Notes: generated by a model from the letters alone, not told the origin. Positions 45,248 through 58,634 are shown, numbered from the stretch's first letter. The stretch is 64,000 nt of DNA from Gentiana macrophylla (GCA_026214975.1 CM047808.1:10442267-10506266); one strand, 5' to 3'. Numbers and translations are program-made.

Positions 45248-47516
45248 TTAATGTATTTTAGGTACCCAAAATTGTTTGGGTCCATAGTGGTCAGTGGTAA
45301 GCATGACCCTTGGCATATTTCCATAAGGTCTTCTTTGAAAAGTATTATACTTTTGTTCATATGTGTATTCCACACTTCCATAAGGTCTAACATTTGGTTG
45401 TGTAGGATTCACATATGCTTTCTGGCCTTTTGGTACATAATGCTGTTTGAAGTGATTCTTATTGTTAGAAGCACTAGTATAACCATATGTTTGCTGTCTG
45501 TTAGGAGCATCCCTGTAATATGGAGTCTGCTGAGGTCCCTGCTGAGGTCTTGAATAAGTCCTCTGCTTTGAGTCCATTGCCGAGGTTTTACCCTAGCATT
45601 CGGTTATGTCTATTGTTTCTAGCAAGAGGGGCATGAATATTCCAATCATCATCGGTGAGGGAACAATCGCTTTCCCCCCAAAATAAGTATCCCTAGAATG
45701 ATCAACATTTTTAGGTTTAGGATTCTTATCCTTGGAATATATCTGATTTTTACCCTTTTGTGGTCCAAAGAGACTTAGCAACAGGTCTCCTATATCGAGA
45801 GGTCTAGAAGGTCCAGCAGTCCCACTTTTGGATTTGCCCTTTTTGTTAGGTACTGTTGACATTTTTTACTTCTGATTTTGCTTCTTTGAAGACTTCTCGT
45901 GGGCTTTCTTCGCTCAAGAACCTTTTGGGAGTTGGATCTTGTGCGTACAAACTTAGGACCACCTCAGTACTAGGTTCAAGAACCTTACTAGATCCACTCT
46001 TAGTAGATTGTCGAGTTCCAAATCCAAGGCCTGCTTCTATCACCATAAGGCTTTCCAGATTTGAATGCAAAGAGTGGAACTAGATTGTTCAGCAGATTCA
46101 GCAGCCACTGAATGTACAGCAGACTTATGTTGATTATGTTCAACATGATTTTCCTTTCCTTTGAGAGTTCTTAATTCAGCTTTTAGCCTTTCAACTTCTG
46201 TTTGAAGAGCTTCTTTTTCAGTCTTCACAATCTCATAACCAGATTGTATTTTCCTCAGTTGATTAAGGATGGCATCCAAAGTTTCTTCATTGTCAGAATT
46301 TTTGGGATTTGAACCACAAGTTGATTCACAATCACTTTCAGCAGGAGTGTTTATATATACAGAATTGTATACCTCCTCAGCTCTTCCATATTTTCCATCA
46401 AAGCATAATCTTCCATGTCAGCAAAAAGTGCAGTATCATCAGATTCATTTCATTTTTCTGATTCAACTTATTATCCTGATTCATCATCAGCAACCATTGC
46501 TTTCTTGCCAGGTCTTCTTTGCTGATTCTTGTTCTTCAAGAGTGCCGACAAATGTGTCCGAAATGTCCAGGTTTCTTGCAGTTGAAGCACAGAAAATCAG
46601 GTTCTTTTTTCTGTTTTAGATCAAGACAGTCAGGTTTGAAGTGTCCTGGTTTCTTGCAATGAAAAGACAAGTAATCATTATCTTTCTTGGATTCTTCCTT
46701 TTTCTTTTCACTTGATTTCTTTGTGAAATTCCTTGGAGAACCCCTTCCAGTTTTCATCATTCTGATTTCTTGCTCAGTGGGGAAATTTGCTCTTGCATCT
46801 CATCCAGTAGATCATCTTGAGCTCCTGATGATTCTTCTTGATGTGTTGCAACCAATGCAGTAGTCTTTGGTTCTTCCTTTTCAGTCTCATGGTTTCTTAC
46901 TGGATTCATAAGCCTTGAGATATGAAAATAGCTTGAAGGTGTCCTCTTCATGTAGTCTTCTCATTTCTTCTATGGCAGTAACCTTCATTTCCCAAACTTC
47001 TTTTGATGGTAGGGCTTCTAAGATTTTTGTATTGATTTCTTCTCTTGAGTAGTCTACATTCAGTAGGGTGAGTTCATCCATGATAGCATTGAACCTTGAC
47101 TCCATTTGTTCAATAGTTTCATTTTGAAATCTTGAAACTTCTTTTTGGCTACACTAATCTTGTTTTTCTTGATAGCATTAGTGCCTTCACAGATTAGTTG
47201 TAACTTATCCCAAAGTTCCTTTGCAGTCTTGCAATCCTTCACTTTCATGTACATATTGCTGTCCAAGGTTCTGTATATGATATCAATAGCAATATTGTTG
47301 AGATTTTCTCTTTTTCTATCTTCAGCATTCCACTCTCTTTTTGGTTTTGGAATATACTGAGTTTCACTTCCCACTGTTACTGACTTAGTGATTTCCAGTG
47401 GTCCATCAGTCAGCACATCCATCATCTCATCATGTGTTGCAGCTAGATAAGCCTGCGTATGACGTTTATACTCATCAAAACGATCTAAGGAACACATCAA
47501 CATAGTTCTAGCATAC
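45248..47516 (-). pseudogene. Copia-B gag and extended spacer
   Basis: 47503-47060 and 47105-46887 carry gag (FDEYKRHTQAYLAATHDEMM, AKELWDKLQLICEGTNAIKKNK, EALPSKEVWEMKVTAIEEMR). 46760-46536 has two zinc knuckles; the second is complete (CFNCKKPGHFGHIC), the first has lost its first Cys (SFHCKKPGHFKPDC). 46279-46040 encodes a predicted coiled coil (VKTEKEALQTEVERLKAELR). 45862-45248 is a Gln/Tyr-rich tail (RPQQGPQQTPYYRDAPNRQQ). Gag forms the particle shell. At least five frame changes occur. The first ten codons lie across the Athila-like insertion at 63152-63163 and just above 47503. Confidence 0.8.
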
Positions 47517-48051
47517 TGATGTGTAACATTTATATGATAAAAATTACGATGTTTTATATACGTTATCGACTCTTTTTATATAAAATATAATAAAATATAA
47601 CGATAATCTTATAAAATATTAATAGCTATGAATAAATCTAAATACCATAAAAATATAGTAAAAAAATGATAAAAAGTTATAAATTTTGTACCGGTTAATA
47701 ACCGGAGTGTCGTGTCGATTCACGTGGGTATTTTTGGTATTTTACGCACCTTAGGTAAACCACGACCCAGTAGTGACGACATTTTGTGGAGTAAAATCAT
47801 ATCTTTTGAAGGAATAAAGGAAGTGCCAAGAGATTTAAAGTTCAAGTGGACCAATGATTCGTGACGCCATATCAAGTTATATTTTCAACGAACAAATGGC
47901 CCAGCAAAAGGCATTTTCTGAAAAAGAAGTCTTCATGGAAGTTATAGATCTCCTCAAGAGCTTTCCAACGCATATTGAATTATGTCATTTGGAGATCCAG
48001 AGCTCAAGTTATGATTTTATCAAGTTTCGGATTAAGATTGAAAAATCTATC

Positions 48052-48083
48052 CGGATCGATCCGATTTACCTCGGATCGATCCG
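48052..48083 (+). repeat. CGGATCGATCCG doublet 1, 5' LTR
   Basis: Perfect 12-bp palindromes at 48052-48063 and 48072-48083, exactly 20 bp start to start. Confidence 0.95.
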
Positions 48084-48149
48084 AGGAGGCATAATGATTA
48101 TCCAAAGATGTGGCCCTGCAGAGAATATCCTGGATAATATTTTTATTCC

Positions 48150-48181
48150 CGGATCGATCCGCCCTTTCTCGGATCGATCCG
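48150..48181 (+). repeat. CGGATCGATCCG doublet 2, 5' LTR
   Basis: Perfect palindromes at 48150-48161 and 48170-48181, 20 bp apart, ending 17 bp before the TATA box. Confidence 0.95.
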
Positions 48182-48197
48182 CAAGGGAAAAATTGCC

Positions 48198-48205
48198 TAT
48201 AAAAG
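48198..48205 (+). promoter_or_regulatory. LTR TATA box, Athila-like 5' LTR
   Basis: tataaaag, set between the palindrome doublets and the presumed transcribed region. It is conserved at 61886-61893 in the 3' LTR. Confidence 0.75.
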
Positions 48206-50079
48206 GGCAAAGATTGCGTACACATGAGGGGTACCAAATATATTTCTTTTACCTCTTTCTAGTAGTAGTAGTATGTATATATATAGGCCTTATGCCATAA
48301 ATAAAGTAGTATCGCCATAATGCTCGAGAAATTATCGAAAGATCAATGTTGTTGAAGTTGTTGTAGCATCCGCATTTAATACATCTTCCGATCCAATCGT
48401 TGTAATCGGGTAAAATTTCTAAAGTATTTATGTTTATTATGTTTGTTTTTTATCTTTCGTGATAATGTTAGTAGGCTAAATCTAATAACTAGCCAAAGTT
48501 ATGTAATCGCTTTATTTCGATCTTTCGGTAAAGGAATGTTGTCTAAGTAAAATTGAATAAAAATTGAGTTAATTGAATCTTTTCTATTGATAAAGTTTGA
48601 CTTGAAAGAATTCATAATCTAATTATGAATTGACGCCTCGTAATTAAGTTATGAACTCGTTAATAGAAAAACCGGAGGGTAAAAATTGGCCGAGTGAAAA
48701 CGTGACAACGGAATCCGCTTTCCTATTCGGGGCGATTTGTCCTAAAAGATAAATCTTATTAAAATTTGTACTCAAGATCGTAATAATGTTAAAATCATCG
48801 CTTAATTGAAACTTAAACCGAAAGTTGAATCGCCCGCCTTGACAACCGGAACTTTTAAATAAAATTGACCGCTTGACGAACGGAATGACTCCTTTTATTC
48901 AAAGGTAGAATCGCACTCGGGACCTGCTCGTAAAAACCGTAATGCTGTGGATTTGGACCGATGACAATGGACATATGACAATTTCATACGCTAATGTGAG
49001 GACGAATTGTTAACCTTAGAGTACACCGCTTCATTTACTCAATTGAACCTAAAGATCGAGCACATTCCATTCAATTGAAAAGATCGTATAAATCAATTAT
49101 ATAAACTTTGGCTAGTTCTCTAATAATATATTTGGCATCTATATATTTATATCTATATATATATACTTTGCAACTTATGCACATCTATATATATTTATAT
49201 ATCTATATATATTATATTAGAATAAAATTTTAATTTACGTATTTATTTTATGTTGACTAGAATAGTAGTGATCTGTGTTATAAAATTGCGGTTTAGATCG
49301 AGTTAATAAAAGCTCTTTGGTGTTTAACCACACTTAGAAGAATTACAAAGTTCCTCGAGGATACGATACTCGACTCACCATACTAGCACTACAGCTTTGA
49401 CCCGATACAATCGTCGGTTAAGGACTCGTATTAGCACTAGAAAAGGCCACGTCAGCCTTTTCCGCGCCGCTGCCGGGAACGACGCTAATTTCTTTTTTGT
49501 GTCTATGGTTACTACTTGTATTAGCTCAAAATTCTCGAGAATAAGTCAACACTTTTCTTATCTCATTTCTAATTTTATTTTCATCAAGATTTCACCTTAT
49601 GTAAGTTACCAAATTTTACTACTATCAATTTCGTGTTATTTTCTAATTTCGTTAGTTGATGACCGTATGGTAAGGCCCCACTCACTCCTTATAAGCCTGA
49701 CATAAACACTTACGAAAAGCGCGCTAAGAGTAGAGAGAAAACGTGGTCATACTAGTCGTGAAATCCTGACGAATCGTCTTCAAACAAATACGAGAATGGT
49801 CAAATCGTTGATGAAACACCGAACAAGTGGCTGAACATGCTCAAGGCATGGACAAAACCCTCGTTAACCTTAATAATCAAAATAAAAATAATAATAGAAA
49901 TAATCGAATCGGACCGTAATAATCGTAATAACCCAAGAAACCCAAGGCCTATCTCGTGACCAAACCATAAGAAGAAATCGACTAATAATCCCATACTTTT
50001 ACCTAATGAAGGAGCGAATAATTTCGAGATTAAATCTCATCTTTTGGTTTAATTGACGCAAGAGCCCAATTCTAGGAGA

Positions 50080-51518
50080 AGATGATGAAGATCCGCATCA
50101 TCATCTCTATCTTTTGAAGAACTCGTGCAATACATGACCAAAAGTCAAGGTGCTCACAAGGAATTAACAAGGATGACTATGTTTCCTTTTTCTCTAAAAG
50201 GACGAGCCCGAGATTGGTTTATGTCTCTTCCACATCATTCACTTACAAGTTGGGAGGAGATTCAAACTGAATTTCTGAAACAATACTTCACTCCTGGACG
50301 GAATTTGGAATTAAAAGTCGAGGTTGCTAATTTTAGACAAGGATCTCAAGAAACGCTTGGGAATGCGTGGGAAAGATTTAAAAATTACTAAGAGCGTGTC
50401 CCACCATGGTTATTCCTTAGACATGCAAATTCAACTTTTCTCGTCAGAAATTAAGAAAAGATTCACGTCTTCGATGTAGACCATGCATGTGGTGGTTCTT
50501 TAATGATGAGTGAAGCTCAATTAGTTTACGATGCCATAGAAAAAGATTTCCAAAATAACAGAATGTGGGAAACCGGTTCTAGCACCGTAAAAGTAGCTTT
50601 GCAGAGAATGTACGCCTAATACGGAAGTTCTAGCGCATTTAGAAAATTTGAGTAGGAAATTTGATGGATTACAACAGAATAAGAACCAAAGTTCGTAAAA
50701 TAGTGCACCAACCGAATACTCAAATCAGATAAAATACCACTAGTGGATTGAAGAACCGACAGATGCTCAAGAGAGAGGTGAGTTTTCTTCAAAGAAGATA
50801 GAAATTTAAACAATGCTTATTCAAACTCATTCAATGCTATTAGAAGAGATCACCCTACTTATCGATGGTCCGAAACCCTAGCAAGCAAGGACAACCGCCG
50901 ATCCAGCTTCCATATAGAACTTGAATAATAATCAAGTTTATCAAGAAAACACATCTAATCGAATTTACAATCATTACCTAGATCCTATCCTCAACATACC
51001 ACTCAAAGTATACCAGTAACTCAAAGTTCAACTCAACCTGCAGAAGGAGTTGAAAAATGGGAAAACTAATGGAAAATATGATGGGTGTAGTATCTACTCA
51101 AGCTAAAAATATAGAAACGATGGTGACTTCTATTGGTACAATACTAAGACACATGAGTTCAATGAAAACATCTATGAGTGGACATGATACCAGGATGAGA
51201 ACGATAGAAGCCTCATTAAGGAATATGGAAGATCATTTGAGTAGGACAGTGAACGTAATAATAGCAGACCCCCAGGGAGGATTACCAAGTAACACTGAAA
51301 GGAACCCAAGAGAGGTAAATGTTGTAGTTACGAGAAGTAGGAAGCTCAGTGGAAGTAATGGAATTGAAAACCTTGGGAATAATGAAGTAGAAGATGACTT
51401 AGATGTTAAGAATGATAAAGATGAACTTGAATTTACAGACGAGGAAGAAGAAATTATAGACAATTACTTAAAAAGAAATAAAAGTTCGGAACCTGAAAAT
51501 GAAAGGAAAATTGGGTAA
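50080..51518 (+). pseudogene. Athila-like gag
   Basis: 50125-50391 holds the Retrotrans_gag core: MFPFSLKGRARDWFMSLPHHSLTSWEEIQTEFLKQYF, split here only for quotation as FPFSLKGRARDWF and SWEEIQTEFLKQYF, followed by FRQGSQETLGNAWERFK. Past a stop near 50390, HHGYSLDMQIQLF-type and LMMSEAQLVYDAIEKDF stretches can be traced in other frames to about 50620. 51057-51518 is the gag C-terminal spacer, with QGGLPSNTERNPREVNVVVTRS, a motif usual before the protease in this lineage, and an acidic end. At least four interruptions. Gag would build the cytoplasmic particle. Confidence 0.82.
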
Positions 51519-52700
51519 AAATCCTAAGATTCTCGAAAGATCCCATGGATAAAGATTTAAGGACTTTATTTAAGGAACACATTAGAATGGAAGAAAATGA
51601 AAACAAGGATGAAAAACATGAAGAAATGAAGGAATCAAGTAGAGATGGATTCAGTGGAACAATTTAAAAGAAAGAATTCAAGAACTCAAACATGGCGATC
51701 GAGTAATACTCAAAGGTTTAAGGAAAAGGAAAAGAGAAACGACAAAGGAACCAAAGGTCATAGATTTAGAATCTTTACCTTACCCTCCTAAAGATCAAAT
51801 CAAAAAGGCAAAACTCGATAAGAAGTATGCTCGCTTCTCGACACTTTTCGTCATATTCAAGTTAATATCCTCAAGTATCGAAGCTTTGATTAATATACTC
51901 GCCTATGGAAAATTTCTCAAAGAAATTTCACAAACAAAAAAATTAGAGGAATATGAGAATATATGCCTAAATGAAGAATGTTCCGCACTTACAAGAACAT
52001 AAGTTACCACCTAAACTGAAAGATCCAGTAGTTTTACCATTCCGTGTGAAATTGGAGGATTTCTGCTTAAGAAGGTCTTATGTGATCTAGAGCAAGTATA
52101 AATCTCATGTCTTATGAGGATTATAGAAAGTTAGGCATAGAAAGCTTACTAAGATCGAAATGACTCTTAAAAATGGCGGATAGATCGATTAAGTACCCTA
52201 AAGGAATTATAAAGGACATATTGGTTAAAGTAGACAAATTCTATTTTCCAAGAGACTTTGTAGTTATGGAAATGGAAGACGGTTATTCCGCGCCTCTCAT
52301 TCTAGGTCGTCCATTTCTAGCTACAGAAGAACTTTAATCGATGTTCGTAAAGGAGAATTAATCTTAAGAGTCAATGAAGACGGTTACTTTCAATATTTTC
52401 AAAGCTATGAATCATGCATCAACAGAATCATGTTCTTTATAGAAGATATTCATTCTCGTCTATGATAATCGCTTACCAACTTTTGAAGACAGATTAGAAG
52501 AATGCTTAACTTTGTCTATCTATAAAGAAGATGAGGAAGACATTGAAATGAAAGAGATAATTCTTTCTTTAGATACGTAAAGTTTTACCTTTAAGCCACC
52601 ATGGCATAAGCACTTGAATTAGAACTAGAAGGACCGGTTCTTAAATCGTCAATAAAGATCCGCCAAAGAACCTGGACTTGAAACCATTACCTTTAAATCA
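51519..52700 (+). pseudogene. Athila-like protease region
   Basis: 51780-52330 reads, in several frames, LPPKLKDPVVLPFRVKLEDF, a damaged CDLxxxINLMSYEDYRKLGI block in place of the expected DLGASIN protease site, then PKGIIKDILVKVDKFYFPRDF and APLILGRPFL. These are the family's conserved protease-to-RT blocks. The catalytic triad is not intact at 52075-52105. No long frame is left. Confidence 0.75.
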
Positions 52701-54250
52701 AATATGCTTTTCTTGAAACCGATAATCTATTACCAATTATTATTTCATCGCCTTTAATCGAGCAACAAGAAGATCAATTACTTGGAATGTTGAAAAAGCA
52801 TAAGAAAGCTTTTGGATGGACAATTCTTTCGATATTCGAGGTATTAGCCCTGAGATTTGCGCTCATAAGATAATTCAAGGAAGATGCTAAGCCTTGTATT
52901 CAACCGCAACGCCGCCAACCCAAATTTGCGCTTAATTGTTAAGAAAGAGGTCATTAAGTCATTAGAGATGGGAATAATTTTTCCCATATCGAGATAGTGA
53001 ATGGGTAAGTCCAACTCAAGTGGTACCAAAGAAAGGAGGTTTCACAAAGAAAGAAAATGATAGAAATGAATGGATTCCAACAAGAGAAATTACAGGATAT
53101 CGAATGTGCATTGATTTTAGGAAACTAAATGATCATACTAAGAAAGATCATCATCCACTTCCATTCATAGTTCAAATGTTGGAACGGTTAAGTGGTCATA
53201 AATATTATCGCTTCTTAGATGGTTATTCAGATATTTACTGATTTTCATTGCAAAGCAGAGATAGGAAAAGACTACTTTCACTTGTCCTTATGGAACTTTT
53301 GCGTATAAAAGAATGCCGCTTGGTTTATGTAATGCTCCAAATGACGCTTTCAAAGATGCATGATGGCTATATTTTCTCGATATGGTTGAGAAATTCTTGG
53401 AAATTTTTATGGACGACTTTAGTGTTTACGGAGATTCTTTTGGTAAATGTTTATCGCACTTAGAAAGAGTGTTGCAACGTCATGAGGATACCAATTTAGT
53501 TTTAAATTGGGAGAAATGTCGTTTAATGGTATCGTAAGGAATTGTTCTAGGCCATAGAATCTCTCCGAATAGAATTGAAGTTGATAAAGCTAAGGTTGAA
53601 GTAATTGAAAAGTTACCACCACCGCTAATCTAAGGACTCGAGAGGATTTCTTGGACATGCAGGATTTTATAGAAGATTTATTGCAGATTTTTCAAAGATA
53701 GCAAAGCCCCTAAGTCATTTGCTTGAAAAGGAAGTACCTTTTAACTTCGATAGTAAATGTAAGGAAGCTTTTCGCACCTTAAAAGCGAAATTAACTCATC
53801 GCACTAAAGCTAATAGCACCGATTGGAATTTACCGCTTGAAATTATGTGTGATGCCGTGATTTAGCGGTAGGAGCAGCTTTTAGGTCAAAGATATAACAA
53901 AATTCTCAAAGCTATTTACTATGCATCTCATACGTTAAATGCAAATTTCACCGAACTATACAACTACGTAAAAGAACTCATATGTAATTTTTGCCTTAGA
54001 TAAGTTTAGATCGTATATTGTTGGTTCTAAGGTAATAATTTATACGCACTATTCACTTTGAAGTATTTGTTTTGAGTAAGAAAGATGCGAAACCACGCCT
54101 TCTTAGATGGATTCTCTTACTTCAGGAGTTCGATTTGGAAATTAAAGATAAAAAGGGAAGTGAGAATGTAGTAGCGATCATCTAAGTAGAATGGAAAATG
54201 ATGGAGAAAAGTGGAATAGAAATTAAAGATTCATTTCCGATGAACAACTT
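52701..54250 (+). pseudogene. Athila-like reverse transcriptase and RNase H
   Basis: 53020-53241 encodes RMCIDFRKLNDHTKKDHHPLPF and QMLERLSGHKYYRFLDGYS. A TGA follows (53239). Further blocks appear in shifted frames: KRMPLGLCNAP-type near 53310-53345, VEKFLEIFMDDFSVYG near 53385-53440 (catalytic DD present), and RNase H traces near 53690-54170. The segment gives the best RT for lineage assignment, although four or more frameshifts need correction before alignment. Confidence 0.82.
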
Positions 54251-54379
54251 TTAGAATAGATACTCCTTCAACCATGCAATTATTAAAGAATAGAATTCCT
54301 TCTAAGGAAATGTCACCTGGTTTGGAGATATCATTAATTACTTAACCTCGTGATTATATTCCGCCTCATTGACTTGGCA

Positions 54380-55560
54380 AAGCAGAAAGAAATTCTTTTA
54401 TGACTTAAAATTTTATTACCGGGAAGAACTGACCTTTTCCGTAAATGTTCGGATGGGATAATCGTAAAGTGTGTGCCTGATAATGAAATTTTAAGTATTT
54501 TATCATTTTGTCATGATCGTGAGGCAGAGGTCATCATGGAGGATGGAAAATCGCTTTTAAAGTTTTACAATGTGGTTTTTATTGGCCTACGCTATATGTA
54601 GATGCTTATAAGTATGTCAAATCTTGTGAATCTTGTCAAAATGGGGAAATGTATCTAAAAACATGAAATGCCTATGCAACCTATTTTAGAATGTGAGTTA
54701 TTTGATGTTTGGGGTATAGATTTCATGGGACCATTTCCTATATCTTTTGAAAAAGATTTATTCTAGTAATGGTAGATTATGTTTCAAATGGGTAGAAGTC
54801 AAGCTCTTCCCACTAATGATACCAAAGTTGTCATACGATTTCTTAAAAGAATATATTTACACGTTATGGCATTCCGAGGGCTATCATTAGTGATAGAGGT
54901 TCGCACTTTTGTAATAGACCATTTACCAAGATAATTGAAAAATATGGTGTAACGATAAGTTAGAACGCCTATCATCCGCAAACCAAAGGGTCGCAGAGGT
55001 GTCTAATAGAGAGATCAAAAGAATTGTAGAAAAGACAAAGGATTCAAATCGAAAAATCAAGGCGCTTAAACTAGACGATGCATTATGGGCATATAGAATG
55101 CCTTTTAAAACACCAATTGGTTGTTCTCCTATAAGTTAGTTTTTGGTAAGTCGTGTCATCTCCTGGGCTGAGTTAGAACACCGAGCCTTCCGGGCTATTA
55201 AATTTTTGAATTTCGATCCTAAGGTCAGCCGGTGATCATAGATTGCTTCAATTGATGTAACTAGAAGAATTCCGCCTCTCGATTCTTATGAAAACGCCGA
55301 ATCTACAAGAACGCACGAAATCCTTTCACGATAAGAGAATCTATAGTCGTGAGTTCCATGTAGGCGATCGAGTGCTCTTGTACAATTCACGCTTAAAGTT
55401 ATTTCCAGAAAGCTTAAATCAAGATGGACAGTCCATTTAAAGTAACGAGAGTTTACAAATCTGAGCCGTTGAACTAATCGATGGAAATACAACTTTTATA
55501 GCCAATGGCCATAGAGTAAAGTTATTTGTGGAAGGAGAAGGAACCGCATCAAAGAAGAAA
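54380..55560 (+). pseudogene. Athila-like integrase
   Basis: A zinc region (CHDREAE... YKYVKSCESCQ) lies at 54510-54645. [12 protein letters not shown] with the first catalytic Asp is at 54715-54750, then [10 protein letters not shown] near 54765-54790. AISDRGSHF-type and [12 protein letters not shown] core blocks follow at 54885-54985, and [15 protein letters not shown] at 55077-55120. Integrase C-terminal traces reach about 55560. Frames change repeatedly and the stop-rich gaps prevent any continuous translation. Confidence 0.78.
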
Positions 55561-56750
55561 TAATGCTACTAATCGATCCTCCGACAAAGTAAAAAGCAGA
55601 GAAATCGAGAAACGAAAAGCGTAGAGTTAAACTCACCAAATACCAAAGCTATCTATCTTTACTCTATTTTTTTGTGTTTTAGTTATGTTTAAAGTAGTTT
55701 CGCTTTTTACCGGATAGACGTAAAAGAACTGGATGTCTTTTTTAGATAGAATAGAAATTTTTATACTGCTTTTAAAATTAGGCTTGATAAAGATGTCGCG
55801 CTTTAAGATAGAAGCTTCGCTTTTGAGAAAACAAGCAATTGTTGAGAGAGATCGATCGAAAGAACTATGTAATGGAAAATCGAGAAGTTCGATAAAGAGA
55901 AGGGCAAAGTTTTTAAGAAGGTGTGTAAGCCGTGGGAAAAAGTGAGCATGAAGGGAAATGTAGGAAAGCACAACCAAATCCTGTGATGAGTGTTTGAATG
56001 TTGTTAAGAAGGAACGATTAGGTGGTTATCCGAAAATCCCGATGGAGATCAAAGAGAAAATTCAACGCCTCATTTCTTAAGGTTAGGTTGATAGAACGTT
56101 ACATCGTAACTCCGGAAGATTTAGAAGTATTGGAATTAGACCCTCGTGAATTTTGTAGTACTTATAAAATTTTTATATAACTTTTGAAAATTTTATAAAT
56201 AGGATCTTTATGAAATTACTTAAAAGTTTTATAAAGTTTTTATAAAAAAGTTTTTTAAGTTTAAAAAAAAAAAAAAAAATTTGGTCGGATCGATCCGACC
56301 TAACCCCGATCGATCCGAACTCGAAAAACCTAAAAAAGGGACGGGGACCTCTTTCTTCTTCTTCTTCTTTTTTTCTAAAACAGCCGCCTCCCCCCTTCTC
56401 CCCAATTCGAATTTTTTCCTTCAAATCATCACACACTATCACCATTAAACTACACCACTTCTTAAACTTTTCTCATTTTCCACTCCTCTCTTCAAATTTG
56501 CATTTACATTGAAGTAATTTTCAAGGGAAAGCTTCAACTTTCATTCCGGCGACTTTCCATCTTTTCCGGCCAAATTTCAACCTCTTTAAGCTTTGTAAGG
56601 TAACATTGTAGTCACTTATTTTCTTAATTTCGCTTTTTATGCAATTTTTATTTTTCAACTGCTTTGTCACTCACATTTGTATTGTTGTTTTGTGTGTTGT
56701 TTTGTTTTTTTTTTTTTTGTGTTGTTTTGTTATTGTATCATTATCGTAGA
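55561..56750 (+). other. Spacer between integrase and env-like ORF, with doublet and CT-rich leader
   Basis: No gene is seen; the ORF at 55733-55945 is not family-like. An A run lies at about 56262-56279, a CGGATCGATCCG doublet at 56286-56317, a taaaaaaggga element near 56330, then CT-rich leader DNA up to the ATG at 56751. The layout resembles a promoter plus 5' UTR. Confidence 0.5.
56286..56317 (+). repeat. CGGATCGATCCG doublet, upstream of env-like ORF
   Basis: Sites at 56286-56297 (perfect) and 56306-56317 (one mismatch, ccgatcgatccg), 20 bp apart. Confidence 0.9.
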
Positions 56751-58242
56751 ATGGCCGAATCATCCAAAGCTAGTAAAAACGCAAACCGCATATCCCTACC
56801 CAAATTCCAGCTTATAGAAACTAGGCCTTTAATGTAAGAAGAATTGGCGCTTAGTTTTGAAAGAACTGTCTGCTGCAGCTAAGAAAGCATTGAAAAATAA
56901 ATTTGGGCAGTGTTTAGTTGCAATAGAGAGGGGCTTAGACTTTAAAGATTTGGGAAGGGAGGTGAAGGAAATTTTTGAAAGGCGACATTGGATGGAATTA
57001 GCCAGTTTAAGGTCGGGAGAAATTAACACCACCTTAGTAGCAGAATTTTATTCTTTGGTAGCAACTCACAATGCTACGGATGAAGGTGAGTTAACCTCTC
57101 ACAACCTCGAGAACTAGGACAAAGGCTGCTTACTCTCACATTATTAATGCTATTTATGGTATTCCCGATATACCGGAGAATGAGGATTATTATACGCTTT
57201 GGAATTTGGATGAGCCAAAGACTTTGATCATATTGTTGCGGTAGCCTGTAATGAGTTAGATCCCATCGCTGCCTGGCATGAAAACAGTTTTCCTATGGGA
57301 AATGTATCCGGATATGAAAGCCATTAAACGCTTTATCACCACACTTTACCCGACTCGGCATTTTACATCTTTTGGTAAAGAGGATTTGTGTATTGCTTGG
57401 GCTATAGTTAATGATGTACCGTGGATATAGGCAGAGTGATGTGTAGTAGGGGCCAAGGATTTTGCCCTGATCGCTAGACCAGCAAATACATGCCTTTTCC
57501 GTGTTTTATTTCTTCCTTGTGTCGCCGATAGAGTCCCCGAGCTCCCAAATGATAATTTGATGATGGTGGATGACACACTTATAGGTCCTAGTTTACCACT
57601 TAGGCCGGGCAGAAGAATAAACTTTTGGACCCTAACCGTCAACGACCTCACCTACTCCATCTATCTGCCGTCCCTCCTTCATCCAAATAAACTCAAACTC
57701 ATCTTCCCAATACCATCACTTACGACATGTTTCAATCCATGGCCTATGATGTTCATCGTGCTAATGCCAATATGGTCAAGCTTTTTGCGGAAAGGAATAA
57801 ATTATGGTCTCAAGATTTACGCCAAGGCATACGAGGTTTATATCAAATGAATATACCGCAAAACCCTACCTATGCCGAGATGGATATTCCGCAATGCCAA
57901 ACCCAAATTTTATACCTTGCCCGATTTCATTCCACCGATGCCACCACCCTCGCATTTCCAACAAATGCCGCATTCTTTTGGATTTCAAACTAGTGGTGTA
58001 GGAGATTTTTCGACAGTACTATGGCAAATGCGACATCGTAATGGACTGATCTCGATCATTTGGCCATACCACGATGAGATGGGGAAGCACTTTTTCCGAT
58101 ATCACGAGAGAGATGAGCTCGATGGGACTAGATAGCTCGGTACGGATGTCAACTTATTTTCAAGATCCATCCCAAGAATCGACCCGTTCTCAAGCTATGC
58201 CAAGTTCAAGACACGTCGAGCTGAGTGATGAAGAGGAGTGAT
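56751..58242 (+). pseudogene. Athila-like env-position ORF ('putative plant transposon protein' type)
   Basis: The ATG at 56751 opens MAESSKASKNANRISLPKFQ. After a shift near 56840 the frame 56857-57117 reads LVAIERGLDFKDLGREVKEI and EINTTLVAEFYSLVA, the pattern of this family. INAIYGIPDIPENEDYYTLW follows near 57145-57205. Later pieces (57557-57850, 57727-58135) include MVDDTLIGPSLPLRPG and FAERNKLWSQDLRQGIRGLY. About 490 codons if continuous. Despite its position, I see no clear signal peptide or membrane segment, so an envelope role is not supported. Confidence 0.7.
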
Positions 58243-58529
58243 AATTTTTAAACATTCTCTGGTTTTTGACATTGAAACAATTTTATTTATCATGCACTTT
58301 TTCTTTTTTTTTTTTTTTTTTTCTTTAAATTTTAAGTTGTTTTGATCATAGTAGAATATTATACGATTTTCATGTTTTCATTGCATATTATGGTATTAAG
58401 CATCGTGTAGAAAAATTTATCGTTATAACGTAATGAAAGTGAACCAAAAATAGGAAGAAAACTTGTCACCTAGAAAAAAACTAGGCATTTTTCATGCAAA
58501 ATCGACTCATCCGTGAACAAGATAATGTT

Positions 58530-58561
58530 CGGATCGATCCGCTTTTCACCGGATCGATCCG
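58530..58561 (+). repeat. CGGATCGATCCG doublet, internal promoter-like region (first)
   Basis: Perfect sites at 58530-58541 and 58550-58561, 20 bp apart. Confidence 0.95.
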
Positions 58562-58602
58562 ACGTGAGTATACCGACCGACAACATTATCGATTCGTGAG
58601 GT

Positions 58603-58634
58603 CGGATCGATCCGCCCTTTCTCGGATCGATCCG
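58603..58634 (+). repeat. CGGATCGATCCG doublet, internal promoter-like region (second)
   Basis: Perfect sites at 58603-58614 and 58623-58634, 20 bp apart. The spacer ccctttct matches that of LTR doublet 2. Confidence 0.95.

Larger units (their letters stand above)
47517..49454 (+). repeat. Athila-like 5' LTR
   Basis: 1938 bp. Two CGGATCGATCCG doublets (48052-48083, 48150-48181) stand directly above a TATA box (48198-48205). The ORF at 47854-48300 is untranslated LTR. Alternating ta/tatata tracts lie at 49125-49220. Confidence 0.93.

Noticed and set aside
47854..48300. 148-codon ORF as a gene
   Set aside because: It lies wholly in the Athila-like LTR, spans the promoter doublets and TATA box, and is broken in the partner LTR.
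55733..55945. Basic 70-codon ORF as a regulatory protein of the Athila-like element
   Set aside because: No relative recognised, and the lysine/arginine content follows from A/G-rich spacer DNA. Not enough to call it.
56751..58242. Retroviral envelope gene
   Set aside because: No clear signal peptide, cleavage site or transmembrane segment is visible; the pattern fits the plant transposon-protein family instead.
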